A stretch of 38,019 nucleotides of DNA from positions 1-38,019 of the forward strand of contig VFFY01000114.1 in NCBI GenBank assembly GCA_009392675.1. The letters are read 5' to 3'. Under the pieces are notes generated by a model that saw nothing but the letters and a program-made list of their open reading frames with translations, was not told the DNA's origin and made no database searches. Positions 25,500 through 34,063 of the stretch are shown one piece after another (positions within the stretch are counted from its first letter, which is position 1; each line of letters starts with the position of its first letter). Origin of the DNA: SAR202 cluster bacterium. Lineage in GTDB: Bacteria > Chloroflexota > Dehalococcoidia > Lucifugimonadales > UBA826. The position numbers and the translations under genes are program-made.

Positions 25500-25700
25500 T
25501 TATTTACTGTATGGGAGCAGTTTCTTAAGTCGAGGTACGTCAGATTCGCTAACAGGCAATGTGCCCGAGTACAATCTTTTCACACTTTTTGGTTTTTTCC
25601 TGCGCAGGTGGCTTCTCAGACCTTTCATCCTCATCAGTTTTCCTGACCCTGTGACTTTGAAACGTCTCTTGGCACCTTTATGAGTTTTAAGTTTTGGCAC
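25500..25700 (-). CDS. rpmI: 50S ribosomal protein L35
   Basis: Small basic protein of the large subunit. The 66 residues match the family (PKLKTHKGAKRRFKVTGSGK and RSHLRRKKPKSVKRL). The start is GTG at 25700, and the first 14 bases overlap the end of infC in another frame, so translation is probably coupled to infC. Confidence 0.97.
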   Translation of the reverse strand: MPKLKTHKGAKRRFKVTGSGKLMRMKGLRSHLRRKKPKSVKRLYSGTLPVSESDVPRLKKLLPYSK

Positions 25701-26253
25701 TTTCTGGTTCCCTATTATTTTTATTCTTTTTTAAGGACGGACTTGGTGCCAAAATCATGGCTAAAAATCTGCCTTCAAAAGAGGGGGCTTTTTCCAACAA
25801 TGCATCTTCCTGTAAATCTTCTGCCACATTTTTAAGCAAAGCCATTCCTATTTGAGGATGTTGCACCTCCCGCCCTCTAAACATAACTGAAACACGCACC
25901 TTTGAGCCCTCAGTTAGAAGTCTTTTCACTAATCTAGTTTTGGCTTCCCTGTCATGGTCTCCAATTCGGGTCTTCATCCGTACTTCTCGCACAGAATTAT
26001 TAGATTTGGTTTTGGAGGCTTTTCTGGCTTCACGTTCTTTACGAGTAGCTTCATACCTGAATTTCCCGTAATTCAACAATCGACAAACAGGAGGATTGGC
26101 TGATGGTGCGACCTCCACGAGATCCAAGCCCTTCTCTGTCGCCATTTCTAGTGCCTTGTCGGTAGTCAACTCACCCAGTTGATTTCCCTTGTCATCAACA
26201 ACCAGTACAACTTGGGCAGTTATTTGATCGTTAACTCGATAATTTTTAGGTAT
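25687..26253 (-). CDS. infC: Translation initiation factor IF-3, probable AUA start
   Basis: Binds the 30S subunit, blocks premature 50S joining and rejects non-canonical start codons. Homology begins at PKNYRVNDQI; the C-terminal domain holds GDHDREAKTRLVKRLL and FRGREVQHPQ. No ATG, GTG or TTG stands at the expected place. A strong SD (AAGGGGA) lies 8 bases before ATA at 26253, giving IPKNYRVND and a product of 188 residues. An ATG 22 codons further up (26319) has no clear SD and adds non-conserved sequence through a hairpin. In E. coli infC starts at AUU, which lets IF-3 repress itself; an AUA start would act likewise. It is followed by rpmI and rplT. Confidence 0.93.
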   Translation of the reverse strand: MPKNYRVNDQITAQVVLVVDDKGNQLGELTTDKALEMATEKGLDLVEVAPSANPPVCRLLNYGKFRYEATRKEREARKASKTKSNNSVREVRMKTRIGDHDREAKTRLVKRLLTEGSKVRVSVMFRGREVQHPQIGMALLKNVAEDLQEDALLEKAPSFEGRFLAMILAPSPSLKKNKNNREPESAKT

Positions 26254-26357
26254 GTTACTTCCCCTTTTACAAAATAAATAGTCCAGTGAATACACTGAAC
26301 CACTATGAATATAGCACACCCAGAGTGGGTGATCAACAAAATTAGATAACAGTTCTT
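26254..26357 (-). promoter_or_regulatory. infC leader with two hairpins
   Basis: Between thrS and infC the minus strand can form CACCCA-CTC-TGGGTG (26331-26317) and GTTCAGTG-TATT-CACTGGAC (26300-26281, one G-U pair). The second ends about 20 bases before the infC SD. Neither is followed by a U-run strong enough for a standard terminator. In model bacteria this leader is where L20 or attenuation controls infC-rpmI-rplT; that role here is inferred. Confidence 0.45.
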
Positions 26358-28094
26358 TTAGGTGATTTTATCCTCCACCTCAGAAGAAATTCTTTTTTTT
26401 ATTTCATTTAAGGAAAAGGCCCCTAAGTCCTCTCCTGATCTCAATCTTACTCCAACGCTTTCCGATTCTACTTCCCTATCCCCCACTATAAACATATATG
26501 GTACTTTAGCCATTTGAGCATCCCGAACCTTAGCATTCATTCGTTCACTGCGAGAATCTACGCCGGATCTTATTCCACTTTCTGACAATTCGCTGTGCAG
26601 GAAGGTAGCATAGTCAATATGCCTGTCAGCAATTGGGATGATTTGAACTTGTATTGGCGCCAGCCAGGTAGGAAAAGCTCCGCCATAATGTTCGATTAAT
26701 ATTCCCATAAATCTTTCCAGGGACCCAAAAATGGCTCTATGCACCATAAAAGGCTGGTGGGAACCACCGTCCTCTCCTATATAAGTTAACCCGAATCGCT
26801 CAGGTAAATTAAAATCAAATTGGACAGTAGTACACTGCCAGGATCTACCTATTGCATCTCTAATATTTACATCGATTTTAGGTCCGTAGAAAGCTCCTCC
26901 AGCCTCTTCAATTTGGTAATCTAACCCCTTAGAATCTAAGGTTTTCATAAGAGATTTTTCTGCCAATTGCCACTGCTCATCTGACCCCACTGCTTTATCG
27001 GGTTTAGTGGACAAGTTCAAAGTAAAATCATCAAATCCAAAGGCTTCCATTAAATCGAATGTAAGATCCAAAACGCCGTCTATTTCTGTCTCGATCTGAT
27101 CTGGGGTACAGAATATATGTGCATCGTCTTGGGTAAATCCTCTAACACGAAGCATTCCATGAAGTGTACCTCCTCTCTCATAGCGATAAACTGTACCTAA
27201 TTCACCTATTTTCATTGGCAAATCACGATAACTACGCAAAGATGATTTGTAATACATAATGTGGAAAGGGCAGTTCATTGGTTTTAAATAGTAATTTTGC
27301 CCGTCTGTTTCAACAGGAGGGAACATGTTTTCTTGAAAAAAATCTAGATGCCCGCTGGTTTGCCACAAATTTTCCCGCCCAATGTTGGGCGTATATATAA
27401 GGTCGTAGCCTCTGCTATAGTGCTCCTTTCGCCAGAAATCTTCAAAAATACTTCTTACCCTGGCTCCCTTTGGATGCCAAATTATCAAGCCAGGTCCAGT
27501 TTCCTCGTGGATGGAAAATAAATCTAATTCTTTTCCTAGCGTCCTATGGTCCCTACGTTGAGCTTCCTTAAGCCTTGAAAGATGTTCATCCAAAGTATCT
27601 TGACTTTCAAATGCTGTCCCATATATCCGTTGTAGCATCTGACGATTCTCGTCACCCCTCCAGTAGGCTCCGGCGACAGTTAAGAGCTTAAAAGCAGGTA
27701 TTTTACCCGTAGATTCTACGTGAGGCCCTGCGCATAAATCTTCAAATTCCCCATGGCTATACGTACTAATTACCTCTTGTTCCGGGATATCGGATATCAC
27801 CTCTAATTTGAGAGGTTCTGACTGATTCATAACCGATATCTGCTCCCTAGTATATTCGGCATAAATGAACGGTAAATCCTTGGATACGACTTTTTCCATA
27901 GCTGCTTCGATTTTTTTCAGATCTTCATCCGAAAAAGGAGTGTCGACCATGAAGTCATAATAAAATCCATCCTCAGTAGGAGGTCCTATGGCAAGTTTTA
28001 CCTCAGGATAAAGTTGAGTGACAACATCTGCCATCACATGGGCAGTGGAGTGCCTAATCCTCTCTCTCAAATTTTTCAGTTCTTCAGAATTCAT
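26358..28094 (-). CDS. thrS: Threonyl-tRNA synthetase lacking the N-terminal TGS domain
   Basis: Charges tRNA-Thr and edits mis-attached serine. The product from ATG 28094 (after GGGTG at 7 bases) has 578 residues against about 640 in E. coli. It begins almost directly with the editing domain: His15-x3-His19 and LCAGPHVES near 120. So the usual TGS domain is absent. The class II core follows with motif 2 (YRYERGGTLHGMLRVRGFTQDDAH), zinc ligand region MNCPFHIMYYK and motif 3 (HRAIFGSLERFMGI). The C-terminal anticodon-binding domain starts near 475. A TTG at 28106 is an alternative start four codons earlier and does not add a TGS domain. Confidence 0.95.
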   Translation of the reverse strand: MNSEELKNLRERIRHSTAHVMADVVTQLYPEVKLAIGPPTEDGFYYDFMVDTPFSDEDLKKIEAAMEKVVSKDLPFIYAEYTREQISVMNQSEPLKLEVISDIPEQEVISTYSHGEFEDLCAGPHVESTGKIPAFKLLTVAGAYWRGDENRQMLQRIYGTAFESQDTLDEHLSRLKEAQRRDHRTLGKELDLFSIHEETGPGLIIWHPKGARVRSIFEDFWRKEHYSRGYDLIYTPNIGRENLWQTSGHLDFFQENMFPPVETDGQNYYLKPMNCPFHIMYYKSSLRSYRDLPMKIGELGTVYRYERGGTLHGMLRVRGFTQDDAHIFCTPDQIETEIDGVLDLTFDLMEAFGFDDFTLNLSTKPDKAVGSDEQWQLAEKSLMKTLDSKGLDYQIEEAGGAFYGPKIDVNIRDAIGRSWQCTTVQFDFNLPERFGLTYIGEDGGSHQPFMVHRAIFGSLERFMGILIEHYGGAFPTWLAPIQVQIIPIADRHIDYATFLHSELSESGIRSGVDSRSERMNAKVRDAQMAKVPYMFIVGDREVESESVGVRLRSGEDLGAFSLNEIKKRISSEVEDKIT

Positions 28095-28116
28095 GCATAC
28101 ACCCAATCAGATTTCA

Positions 28117-28857
28117 TCAAATGAAAACTTCTTTGACTAAAATAACCGTACCAGCACATATAACTATACCTAGGATCAACCTTCGATAGTAGCTCTGATT
28201 GATTTTTTTCACAAGCATAGAAGCAATAAAAAAACCAAGTAAGGCAGGGAAAATACTTACACCGGTTAGTATCAGTCGTTCCGAATCAAACATACCGGTT
28301 ATAAAATAGCCGATGACCGCGGTTGTCTCGATGAATAAATAATAATACGGAAGGGAACCTCGAATTGACTCCCTATCCCATTCTCGTGACAGCGCTGCAA
28401 TAGCCATGATCGGTCCTCCTATCCCTGTAGAGGTAATCATCACACTCACCAAAAAAGCAGCTCCCCACAGGGTAAATTTATGTCTAATGGCCGCTATAGT
28501 TGGGTTTAGGGCCATAACAAATCCCAGAAAAATGATTAAAAGAGCAATCGAAACTCTCAGGGCCGAAGGATTGGAGTTTGAAAGAATGTATACCCCAACA
28601 GGAACCCCCATCATTCCGAAAATAACTGGGACCGTCATTTCCCGATAATTTATATGGCGCCTATTTTGGTGAATCATTAAAACGAAGATCAATAATGAAA
28701 CGGTATTAATGATAATAACGGTAGACTGGGGATCCAGGGTAAGTAGCATGATAGGGGACGACCCGATAGCTATACCAAATCCTGCTATCACCAAAACGAG
28801 ACTGCCCACAAATATGGCCAAAAGCGTTAGTAATATGTCCACAACTAAAGAGTCCAT
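28117..28857 (-). CDS. TauE/SafE family sulfite/organosulfonate exporter-like permease
   Basis: A 246-residue membrane protein with about eight hydrophobic segments. Two similar halves, with GFGIAIGSSPIMLL early and STGIGGPIMAIAALS in the middle, match the TauE/SafE (DUF81) fold. Members export sulfite, sulfoacetate or other small anions; the substrate here is not readable. Its ATG lies five bases after the stop of the upstream glycosyltransferase gene and has no clear SD, so it is probably coupled to that gene. Confidence 0.85.
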   Translation of the reverse strand: MDSLVVDILLTLLAIFVGSLVLVIAGFGIAIGSSPIMLLTLDPQSTVIIINTVSLLIFVLMIHQNRRHINYREMTVPVIFGMMGVPVGVYILSNSNPSALRVSIALLIIFLGFVMALNPTIAAIRHKFTLWGAAFLVSVMITSTGIGGPIMAIAALSREWDRESIRGSLPYYYLFIETTAVIGYFITGMFDSERLILTGVSIFPALLGFFIASMLVKKINQSYYRRLILGIVICAGTVILVKEVFI

Positions 28858-28862
28858 TTATA

Positions 28863-31649
28863 TTATGGGATTCTCATGAATTCTGGATCGGGTTTAATCA
28901 GACTAACAGGAATCACATTCTCATCATTTCCCCTCATCTGCCAAAATATTTTGAATTGAGGTGAACGAGTCAATGATAGGCCACGTAGTTCGATGCTGGC
29001 TTTCCCGCCGTGGATACTTATTTCTCCTGATCGAGCGAATTCACCATCCGAGGCCGTCTCAGTGGCCAAAACATCATTCACAAACAGTTTCATAGCACTG
29101 TTGCCTGTTAACGTAAATTTGTATTCTCCCGATATTGGAACTTCCAAAAATCCAGCCCATACGGCCTCATAAGGACCTTCAATTGGCGGGGCATAATAAA
29201 AGGTATCAGCAGTGAGTCCCACATGTGAAACAACGGGTTGAGATTCTTGATAAAACACTGCAGCCAATCCCGTCGGAGATCTCTCGCCTGAGAAAAGCAG
29301 TGTCGATGGTATAGGTTCCATTATATTTCCGTCCCGGCCCCATAACACCTCCACAAAACCTGATTCAGAACGCGCAATACCTTTAAGTCGTAGTGAGTGA
29401 AGTCCTACCCCTAATTTAATACCATCCCCATTTTCTTGAACTGAAATACCATCGATATATAGCTGTCCATCACCGGACACTTTGAATTGGTAAAGTCCCC
29501 GTTCGCGCACATGTAAATTACTTTGGAAGACAAAATCTGCAGGAAAACCCACCCCTGATAAATCTTTGGCCCACGAGGATGAAAAAGTATTGAATTTATC
29601 TGTCTTTATGAGGACATCTTCCCTCTTAAAAGTAGCCTCCACTCCTAGACTATCGGCTAACTGCTGTTTATTTATTAGGACCTCGTACAAAATTGGGTCA
29701 ACTCCATGAGGAGCCATAATTTCCCTAAATTTGGCAGACGGGTAGTATTCCGCCAGCAGGTCATAAACACCAGCATCACGGGGCTCCAAATAAATTGCCG
29801 CCCCATGTAGAACTCGATTGGGAGAAATAGGTAAATCCCTTGGAGCAAACAACGGTTCATAATGAACATTTCCAGAAACTACAGACGCTGTGAGACTAAA
29901 AAGAAATTGCCTAGATGAATACAAGGTATATCCATTCTGAGATTGTTTAACCATTTCTTTTGCCATCAAGGTCTCCGGGGTAGAAAAATCTGCAAACACG
30001 TCAGGATGTGATGCTTGTTTTCCAAAATACATACTCACATTGAAATAACCTATAAGCCCAAACAAGACAACAATAGAAATCAAACCTCCTTTGCGAAAAA
30101 TATCCCTAGCGTTTAAGTTAAAAAGGCGTAACAAATGAACCAATGGCACAATGCTTATAATCAGGACCGCAGGTATAACTCCTATTGATCGTAATGATTG
30201 AGGTGACTCCCAAGGAACCGAAAGTATGCCTGGTATCAACATTACAAAAACCCAGCAAGGAAATAATAGGAACAAGGGCCGTCTCCATTGGGCCAGAATA
30301 AGAATTAGTCCAGCTATAAACAATGTGCCTGTAACATCATCCAACATAGGCTCAAAAGGTAAGTTATGCCTCGGATTTGGGTCTCCTGAAATGTGGAACA
30401 TAAATATATGTTCGACAAAATTTTCCCATATGCCTCTGAGCAAACTCACATCCGAAAGATGATTTAGTATGAATGTCTCTTCAGTACGCTTGAAAAATAT
30501 ATCTGGATTTCTAAAGGAATACTGTAGTAGGGGAACTGTACTGATAATTGCCGCAAAGGCCATACTCACTAAACAATCAACTAGCCTTCTCCAACCCGGA
30601 AACCCAGAGCAAATTCTCAACCCTACACCAATCAAAATGACTATCGGAAACAACCGAAACGGTGTATAAAACCACATTCCCATCCCAAGAGCCAGCCCGG
30701 TCCAAAAGAACCAAAAAGGGCTCCACCTAATTAAGGATCTCCACAGTAAAAATCCTGTTAGTGCAGAAAAAACTGCTGCAGTTATACCGTGCATCCCAAT
30801 TCGACCCCAATTCAGGCTCCATCTCATAATAGCAACACAAAAAGCTCCCCCGAGTCCCCAAAAAGCACCGAATACATCCTTTGCAAAATAAAACATAGCC
30901 AATATGAGAATTACAGAAAACCCAGCCGATACGAGCCGGCCATTCAACCAGGAAACACTTGTCAATTCCTGCAACATCGCGATAGGAACTAAAAAAGCTG
31001 ACGGAAGGTGGGTCGAAGGAACAAACACAGGGGTATTCAAAGGTGAGGCATGTATCTGGCCAGCTCTGATTATGTTATCTGCCTCGTCATACCAAAGGCC
31101 GGCGGGCAATTCACTTATGTTATAAACACGCAGGACAAACCCCAAAATCACTACGCCTATTATTAAAAAGGTCACGAGAACAGGGATGGTTAATCTGGAA
31201 TTTATGAGGGGTTTAGAAGCCGATACCGTTAACCCTCTAAACAAGAAAGGCACGACCAATATAGCCAACATCGAAAACATATAGCATGCCCAGGCAGCCC
31301 CATGGGCCATCCTGTCAAATAGCATGAACCCAGATATCGATAAAATAGCTGAGACGACAACTAAAAACCATCCAACCGCTTTCTCGGTTAATCTCAACCA
31401 CAGAATTTTTGAGGATTCGCTGCCTAAACTAACACCGGTAGTTCGAGGGCAGTTATCTCTTCTTCTAATGGGAATTGAATATTTATTGGCGCTAATTAGA
31501 ATAGCTATAATCCCAACAAAGAGGGTTGGGAATGATATCAAATAAAGCCCATAATCCCAAAGCTTAACGCTGACAAAGATAAAAGCGAGACCACTTAGTA
31601 TAGACAAAAGACGAACATTGATCTCATTTAATCTCCCGATGTGATGCAT
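28863..31649 (-). CDS. PMT/ArnT-like (GT39/GT83) membrane glycosyltransferase with two PA14-like domains
   Basis: A 928-residue protein. The N-terminal part (to about 560) is polytopic. After the first periplasmic-side loop it carries the acidic pair Asp188-Glu189 in AGLWYDEADN, the position of the catalytic Asp-Glu in lipid-linked sugar transferases of the GT-C fold (PMT/ArnT). Residues about 683-770 and 793-905 each look like a PA14 beta-barrel (FKVSGDGQLYIDG; FTLTGNSAMKLFVNDV), a carbohydrate-binding module. This suggests transfer of a sugar from a polyprenyl carrier to an extracytoplasmic acceptor, with the PA14 domains binding glycan. Donor and acceptor are unknown. It starts nine bases after the CoA-transferase stop and leads into the TauE gene. 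Confidence 0.75.
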   Translation of the reverse strand: MHHIGRLNEINVRLLSILSGLAFIFVSVKLWDYGLYLISFPTLFVGIIAILISANKYSIPIRRRDNCPRTTGVSLGSESSKILWLRLTEKAVGWFLVVVSAILSISGFMLFDRMAHGAAWACYMFSMLAILVVPFLFRGLTVSASKPLINSRLTIPVLVTFLIIGVVILGFVLRVYNISELPAGLWYDEADNIIRAGQIHASPLNTPVFVPSTHLPSAFLVPIAMLQELTSVSWLNGRLVSAGFSVILILAMFYFAKDVFGAFWGLGGAFCVAIMRWSLNWGRIGMHGITAAVFSALTGFLLWRSLIRWSPFWFFWTGLALGMGMWFYTPFRLFPIVILIGVGLRICSGFPGWRRLVDCLVSMAFAAIISTVPLLQYSFRNPDIFFKRTEETFILNHLSDVSLLRGIWENFVEHIFMFHISGDPNPRHNLPFEPMLDDVTGTLFIAGLILILAQWRRPLFLLFPCWVFVMLIPGILSVPWESPQSLRSIGVIPAVLIISIVPLVHLLRLFNLNARDIFRKGGLISIVVLFGLIGYFNVSMYFGKQASHPDVFADFSTPETLMAKEMVKQSQNGYTLYSSRQFLFSLTASVVSGNVHYEPLFAPRDLPISPNRVLHGAAIYLEPRDAGVYDLLAEYYPSAKFREIMAPHGVDPILYEVLINKQQLADSLGVEATFKREDVLIKTDKFNTFSSSWAKDLSGVGFPADFVFQSNLHVRERGLYQFKVSGDGQLYIDGISVQENGDGIKLGVGLHSLRLKGIARSESGFVEVLWGRDGNIMEPIPSTLLFSGERSPTGLAAVFYQESQPVVSHVGLTADTFYYAPPIEGPYEAVWAGFLEVPISGEYKFTLTGNSAMKLFVNDVLATETASDGEFARSGEISIHGGKASIELRGLSLTRSPQFKIFWQMRGNDENVIPVSLIKPDPEFMRIP

Positions 31650-31658
31650 GCCTTTATA

Positions 31659-33947
31659 TCACGGAGTTACTAAAGATCCGTTTTGGAATATAGTATCAAT
31701 CACAGACTCATCTATTCCGAATTCTCTGAGAATTTCAATGCTATGTTCCCCTAAAAGAGGGGTAGGTTTTACCTGCGGTATAGGCAAATCTGGGAATTGA
31801 ATGAGATTATAAGAAAAAGCATACTCACTACCATCATCAAGCACACTTTTTGATATCATATCGTTTCGAATCGCCTGCTCATCCTTAAAAAATTCCACTT
31901 CGTAGGCAGTTATTGATTCCGCACATGGTATACCGTTGGAAAGCATCAGTTCTAGCCAGTATCTAGAGCTATGGAGCTTTATGGCCTCTTCGACCTGAAA
32001 ACCTAATTCTGAGTGTTCATGCCGAGGACTACTCCGATCACGATTTGTTAATCCCACTACATCAAGTAAGGCATCCCCGGATACTGGATCCTCGGCACTC
32101 ACATAAATCCAACCATCACTAGTTTGATATAGCCTGTGAAAATCACTAAGCCCATTCTGGGATTTATCGGATATTCTTCTTTGTATTTTATCTTTATACC
32201 GTGAAAAATCGCCCTCCAAAAGTAAGCACCCAGCATTAAGTAAATTAGTGTTAACTACTTGACCAATCCCATTCTTATCTTTTGCATAAAGGGCCATAAC
32301 TGCCCCCAGGGCACCCATACACCCGGCGGTATAATCAGTCGGGGCGACAGGTGCGAGAAAAGATGGAGGATTACCCTCTCCACCTTGTGCAACTTGGAGA
32401 CCCATCCAAGCCTGGGCCAAAGGATCGACCCCGGGCCTCTTGGCAAAAGGGCCATCCCAACCAAATGCAGTCACGTGGACTTCTATCATTTTTGGATTGA
32501 ATTTTCTTAAGGTCTCCGTATCCAACCCCATCCTGCCGGTGGCACCAGGCCTTAGGTTAGCAACCATGACATCGCATGACCCGACAATATTCTGAAGGGC
32601 CTCCTGGGCGACTTCATTTTTGGCATCAATAGATATTGATCTTTTGTTTGCATTTAAAGCATGAAAATATCTTCCACTAGAGGGTCGTGAGATATCTCCA
32701 TAGGGAGGTTCTATCTTAAGTACATCAGCTCCTAAATCAGCAAGTAGACGCCCCATTGTTGGGCCAGCTATCACGTTAGTGATGTCAGCCACTTTGATTC
32801 CATTTAAAGGTAGTTTGCTAAAGGAATCGTTCTCAAGATTGTTTCCAGTCTGTAGGGATTTTTTTAGGATAGGCTCACTACTAGAATTCAACACACGGGG
32901 CCCCTTGATCGAACCTGGTGTATTAGAAAACTTTATGGGCAACCCATATTGAATCATTGGCCCATAAATTGGATCAATTAATTCTTGAACCATTTGGTTG
33001 TGTACGACTTGTTGATTTTCAATCGCCGCATCTGCGGTGGCGGCGTGAGCAAATGGGACATCTACTGATTCAAATAATTCTGCCCATTCACGAGATGGCC
33101 TTGTTTTCATAACATTTTTCACTATGTCAAAAAGCTCGACCCTTGCTTCTTCATCCACGGGGTTCCGCCCATCTCCATATCTAGGATTAGTCATAATCTC
33201 GGGTATACCTATAACAGTGGCGGCAATATCTACGAACCCCGCGTGAATGCAACCCAGCTGAATCCATGCTCCATCTTGGCATTCATAAACACTATAAAAT
33301 GGCCCACCCCCAACGGGAGTAACCTTGACAGGTCGTGGCCGAACTCTATCCCCGATAGCTTTCGGCATATACAAAAGACCAGCAGCCATCAATGACGTAT
33401 TTATCTTCAGGCCAGCCCCACTCTTGAGACGGTAAAGTAGACCACTGGCCAGTCCCAAAGCTGCCAAAAGACCGGCTCCTACGTCTATGACAGGATGCGC
33501 GACATGAGTTGAACCTTCCTCAAACCCTGGCATGCTATCCAAAATGCCTGTTCTAGCCTTGATTAAATCGGATATAGGTGAATGATTTTTTAGAAATCCT
33601 TTTTGACCATAAGGGGTGATCGAACAATGTAATAATCTAGGGTTTATTTTTCTCAAAGTTTGAAACCCGATTTTTTTTTGCAATGGATCTGAGGGGAGTA
33701 AATCCTCTATTAAGACATCACACTTCTGAACAAGTTTCTCAAACAATGCATACTGGGTATTTAGATCCAAACTGTGGAGTTCTTTTCCCCTGTCTAAAGT
33801 GGCAAATTCCGGATCATCTCTGTTGATATTTTGCTTTGCAGGCACCCTCAAAACTCTAGCTCCATTATCACTCAAAAACATTGAGCAAATAGATCCTGCC
33901 TTGCCAGATGTGGTGTCAATAACATTAATTCCGTCGAATATTTCCAT
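31659..33947 (-). CDS. Tandem-duplicated family III CoA-transferase (CaiB/BaiF)
   Basis: The 762 residues are two CaiB/BaiF units in one chain: about 1-370 (DGINVIDTTSGKAGS...DNGARVLRV) and about 378-762 (LNGIKVADITNVIAGPTMG...LGADVLKIEPPYGD). Family members move CoA between carboxylic acids or act as acyl-CoA racemases. Each half carries the ANKRSISID / DRGKELHSLD strand and a C-terminal PLLGEHSIEIL is seen in the second. Where homologues carry the catalytic Asp (Asp169 of formyl-CoA transferase), half 1 reads INTSLMAAG (183-190) and half 2 VVNTNLLNAG, both without Asp. Substrate unknown. It lies downstream of the selenoprotein terminator and starts a three-gene run with the glycosyltransferase and TauE genes. 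Confidence 0.85.
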   Translation of the reverse strand: MEIFDGINVIDTTSGKAGSICSMFLSDNGARVLRVPAKQNINRDDPEFATLDRGKELHSLDLNTQYALFEKLVQKCDVLIEDLLPSDPLQKKIGFQTLRKINPRLLHCSITPYGQKGFLKNHSPISDLIKARTGILDSMPGFEEGSTHVAHPVIDVGAGLLAALGLASGLLYRLKSGAGLKINTSLMAAGLLYMPKAIGDRVRPRPVKVTPVGGGPFYSVYECQDGAWIQLGCIHAGFVDIAATVIGIPEIMTNPRYGDGRNPVDEEARVELFDIVKNVMKTRPSREWAELFESVDVPFAHAATADAAIENQQVVHNQMVQELIDPIYGPMIQYGLPIKFSNTPGSIKGPRVLNSSSEPILKKSLQTGNNLENDSFSKLPLNGIKVADITNVIAGPTMGRLLADLGADVLKIEPPYGDISRPSSGRYFHALNANKRSISIDAKNEVAQEALQNIVGSCDVMVANLRPGATGRMGLDTETLRKFNPKMIEVHVTAFGWDGPFAKRPGVDPLAQAWMGLQVAQGGEGNPPSFLAPVAPTDYTAGCMGALGAVMALYAKDKNGIGQVVNTNLLNAGCLLLEGDFSRYKDKIQRRISDKSQNGLSDFHRLYQTSDGWIYVSAEDPVSGDALLDVVGLTNRDRSSPRHEHSELGFQVEEAIKLHSSRYWLELMLSNGIPCAESITAYEVEFFKDEQAIRNDMISKSVLDDGSEYAFSYNLIQFPDLPIPQVKPTPLLGEHSIEILREFGIDESVIDTIFQNGSLVTP

Positions 33948-33994
33948 AATTTACTAAATTTCTCCGCAATTAAGAGATGTTTGACAAACATTTT

Positions 33995-34036
33995 AAACAA
34001 AAAACCCCTGGGTTGGATCGAAATCTAACCCAGGGG
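33995..34036 (-). terminator. Strong intrinsic terminator after the selenoprotein gene
   Basis: Minus strand: CCCCTGGGTT (34036-34027) pairs with AACCCAGGGG (34014-34005). The loop can extend as GAT-TTCG-ATC, a UUCG tetraloop. TTTTTTGTTT follows. It isolates the selenoprotein gene from the CoA-transferase gene. Confidence 0.93.
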
Positions 34037-34063
34037 TCCTTTAAAGTTCAAACCTATTAAAGT

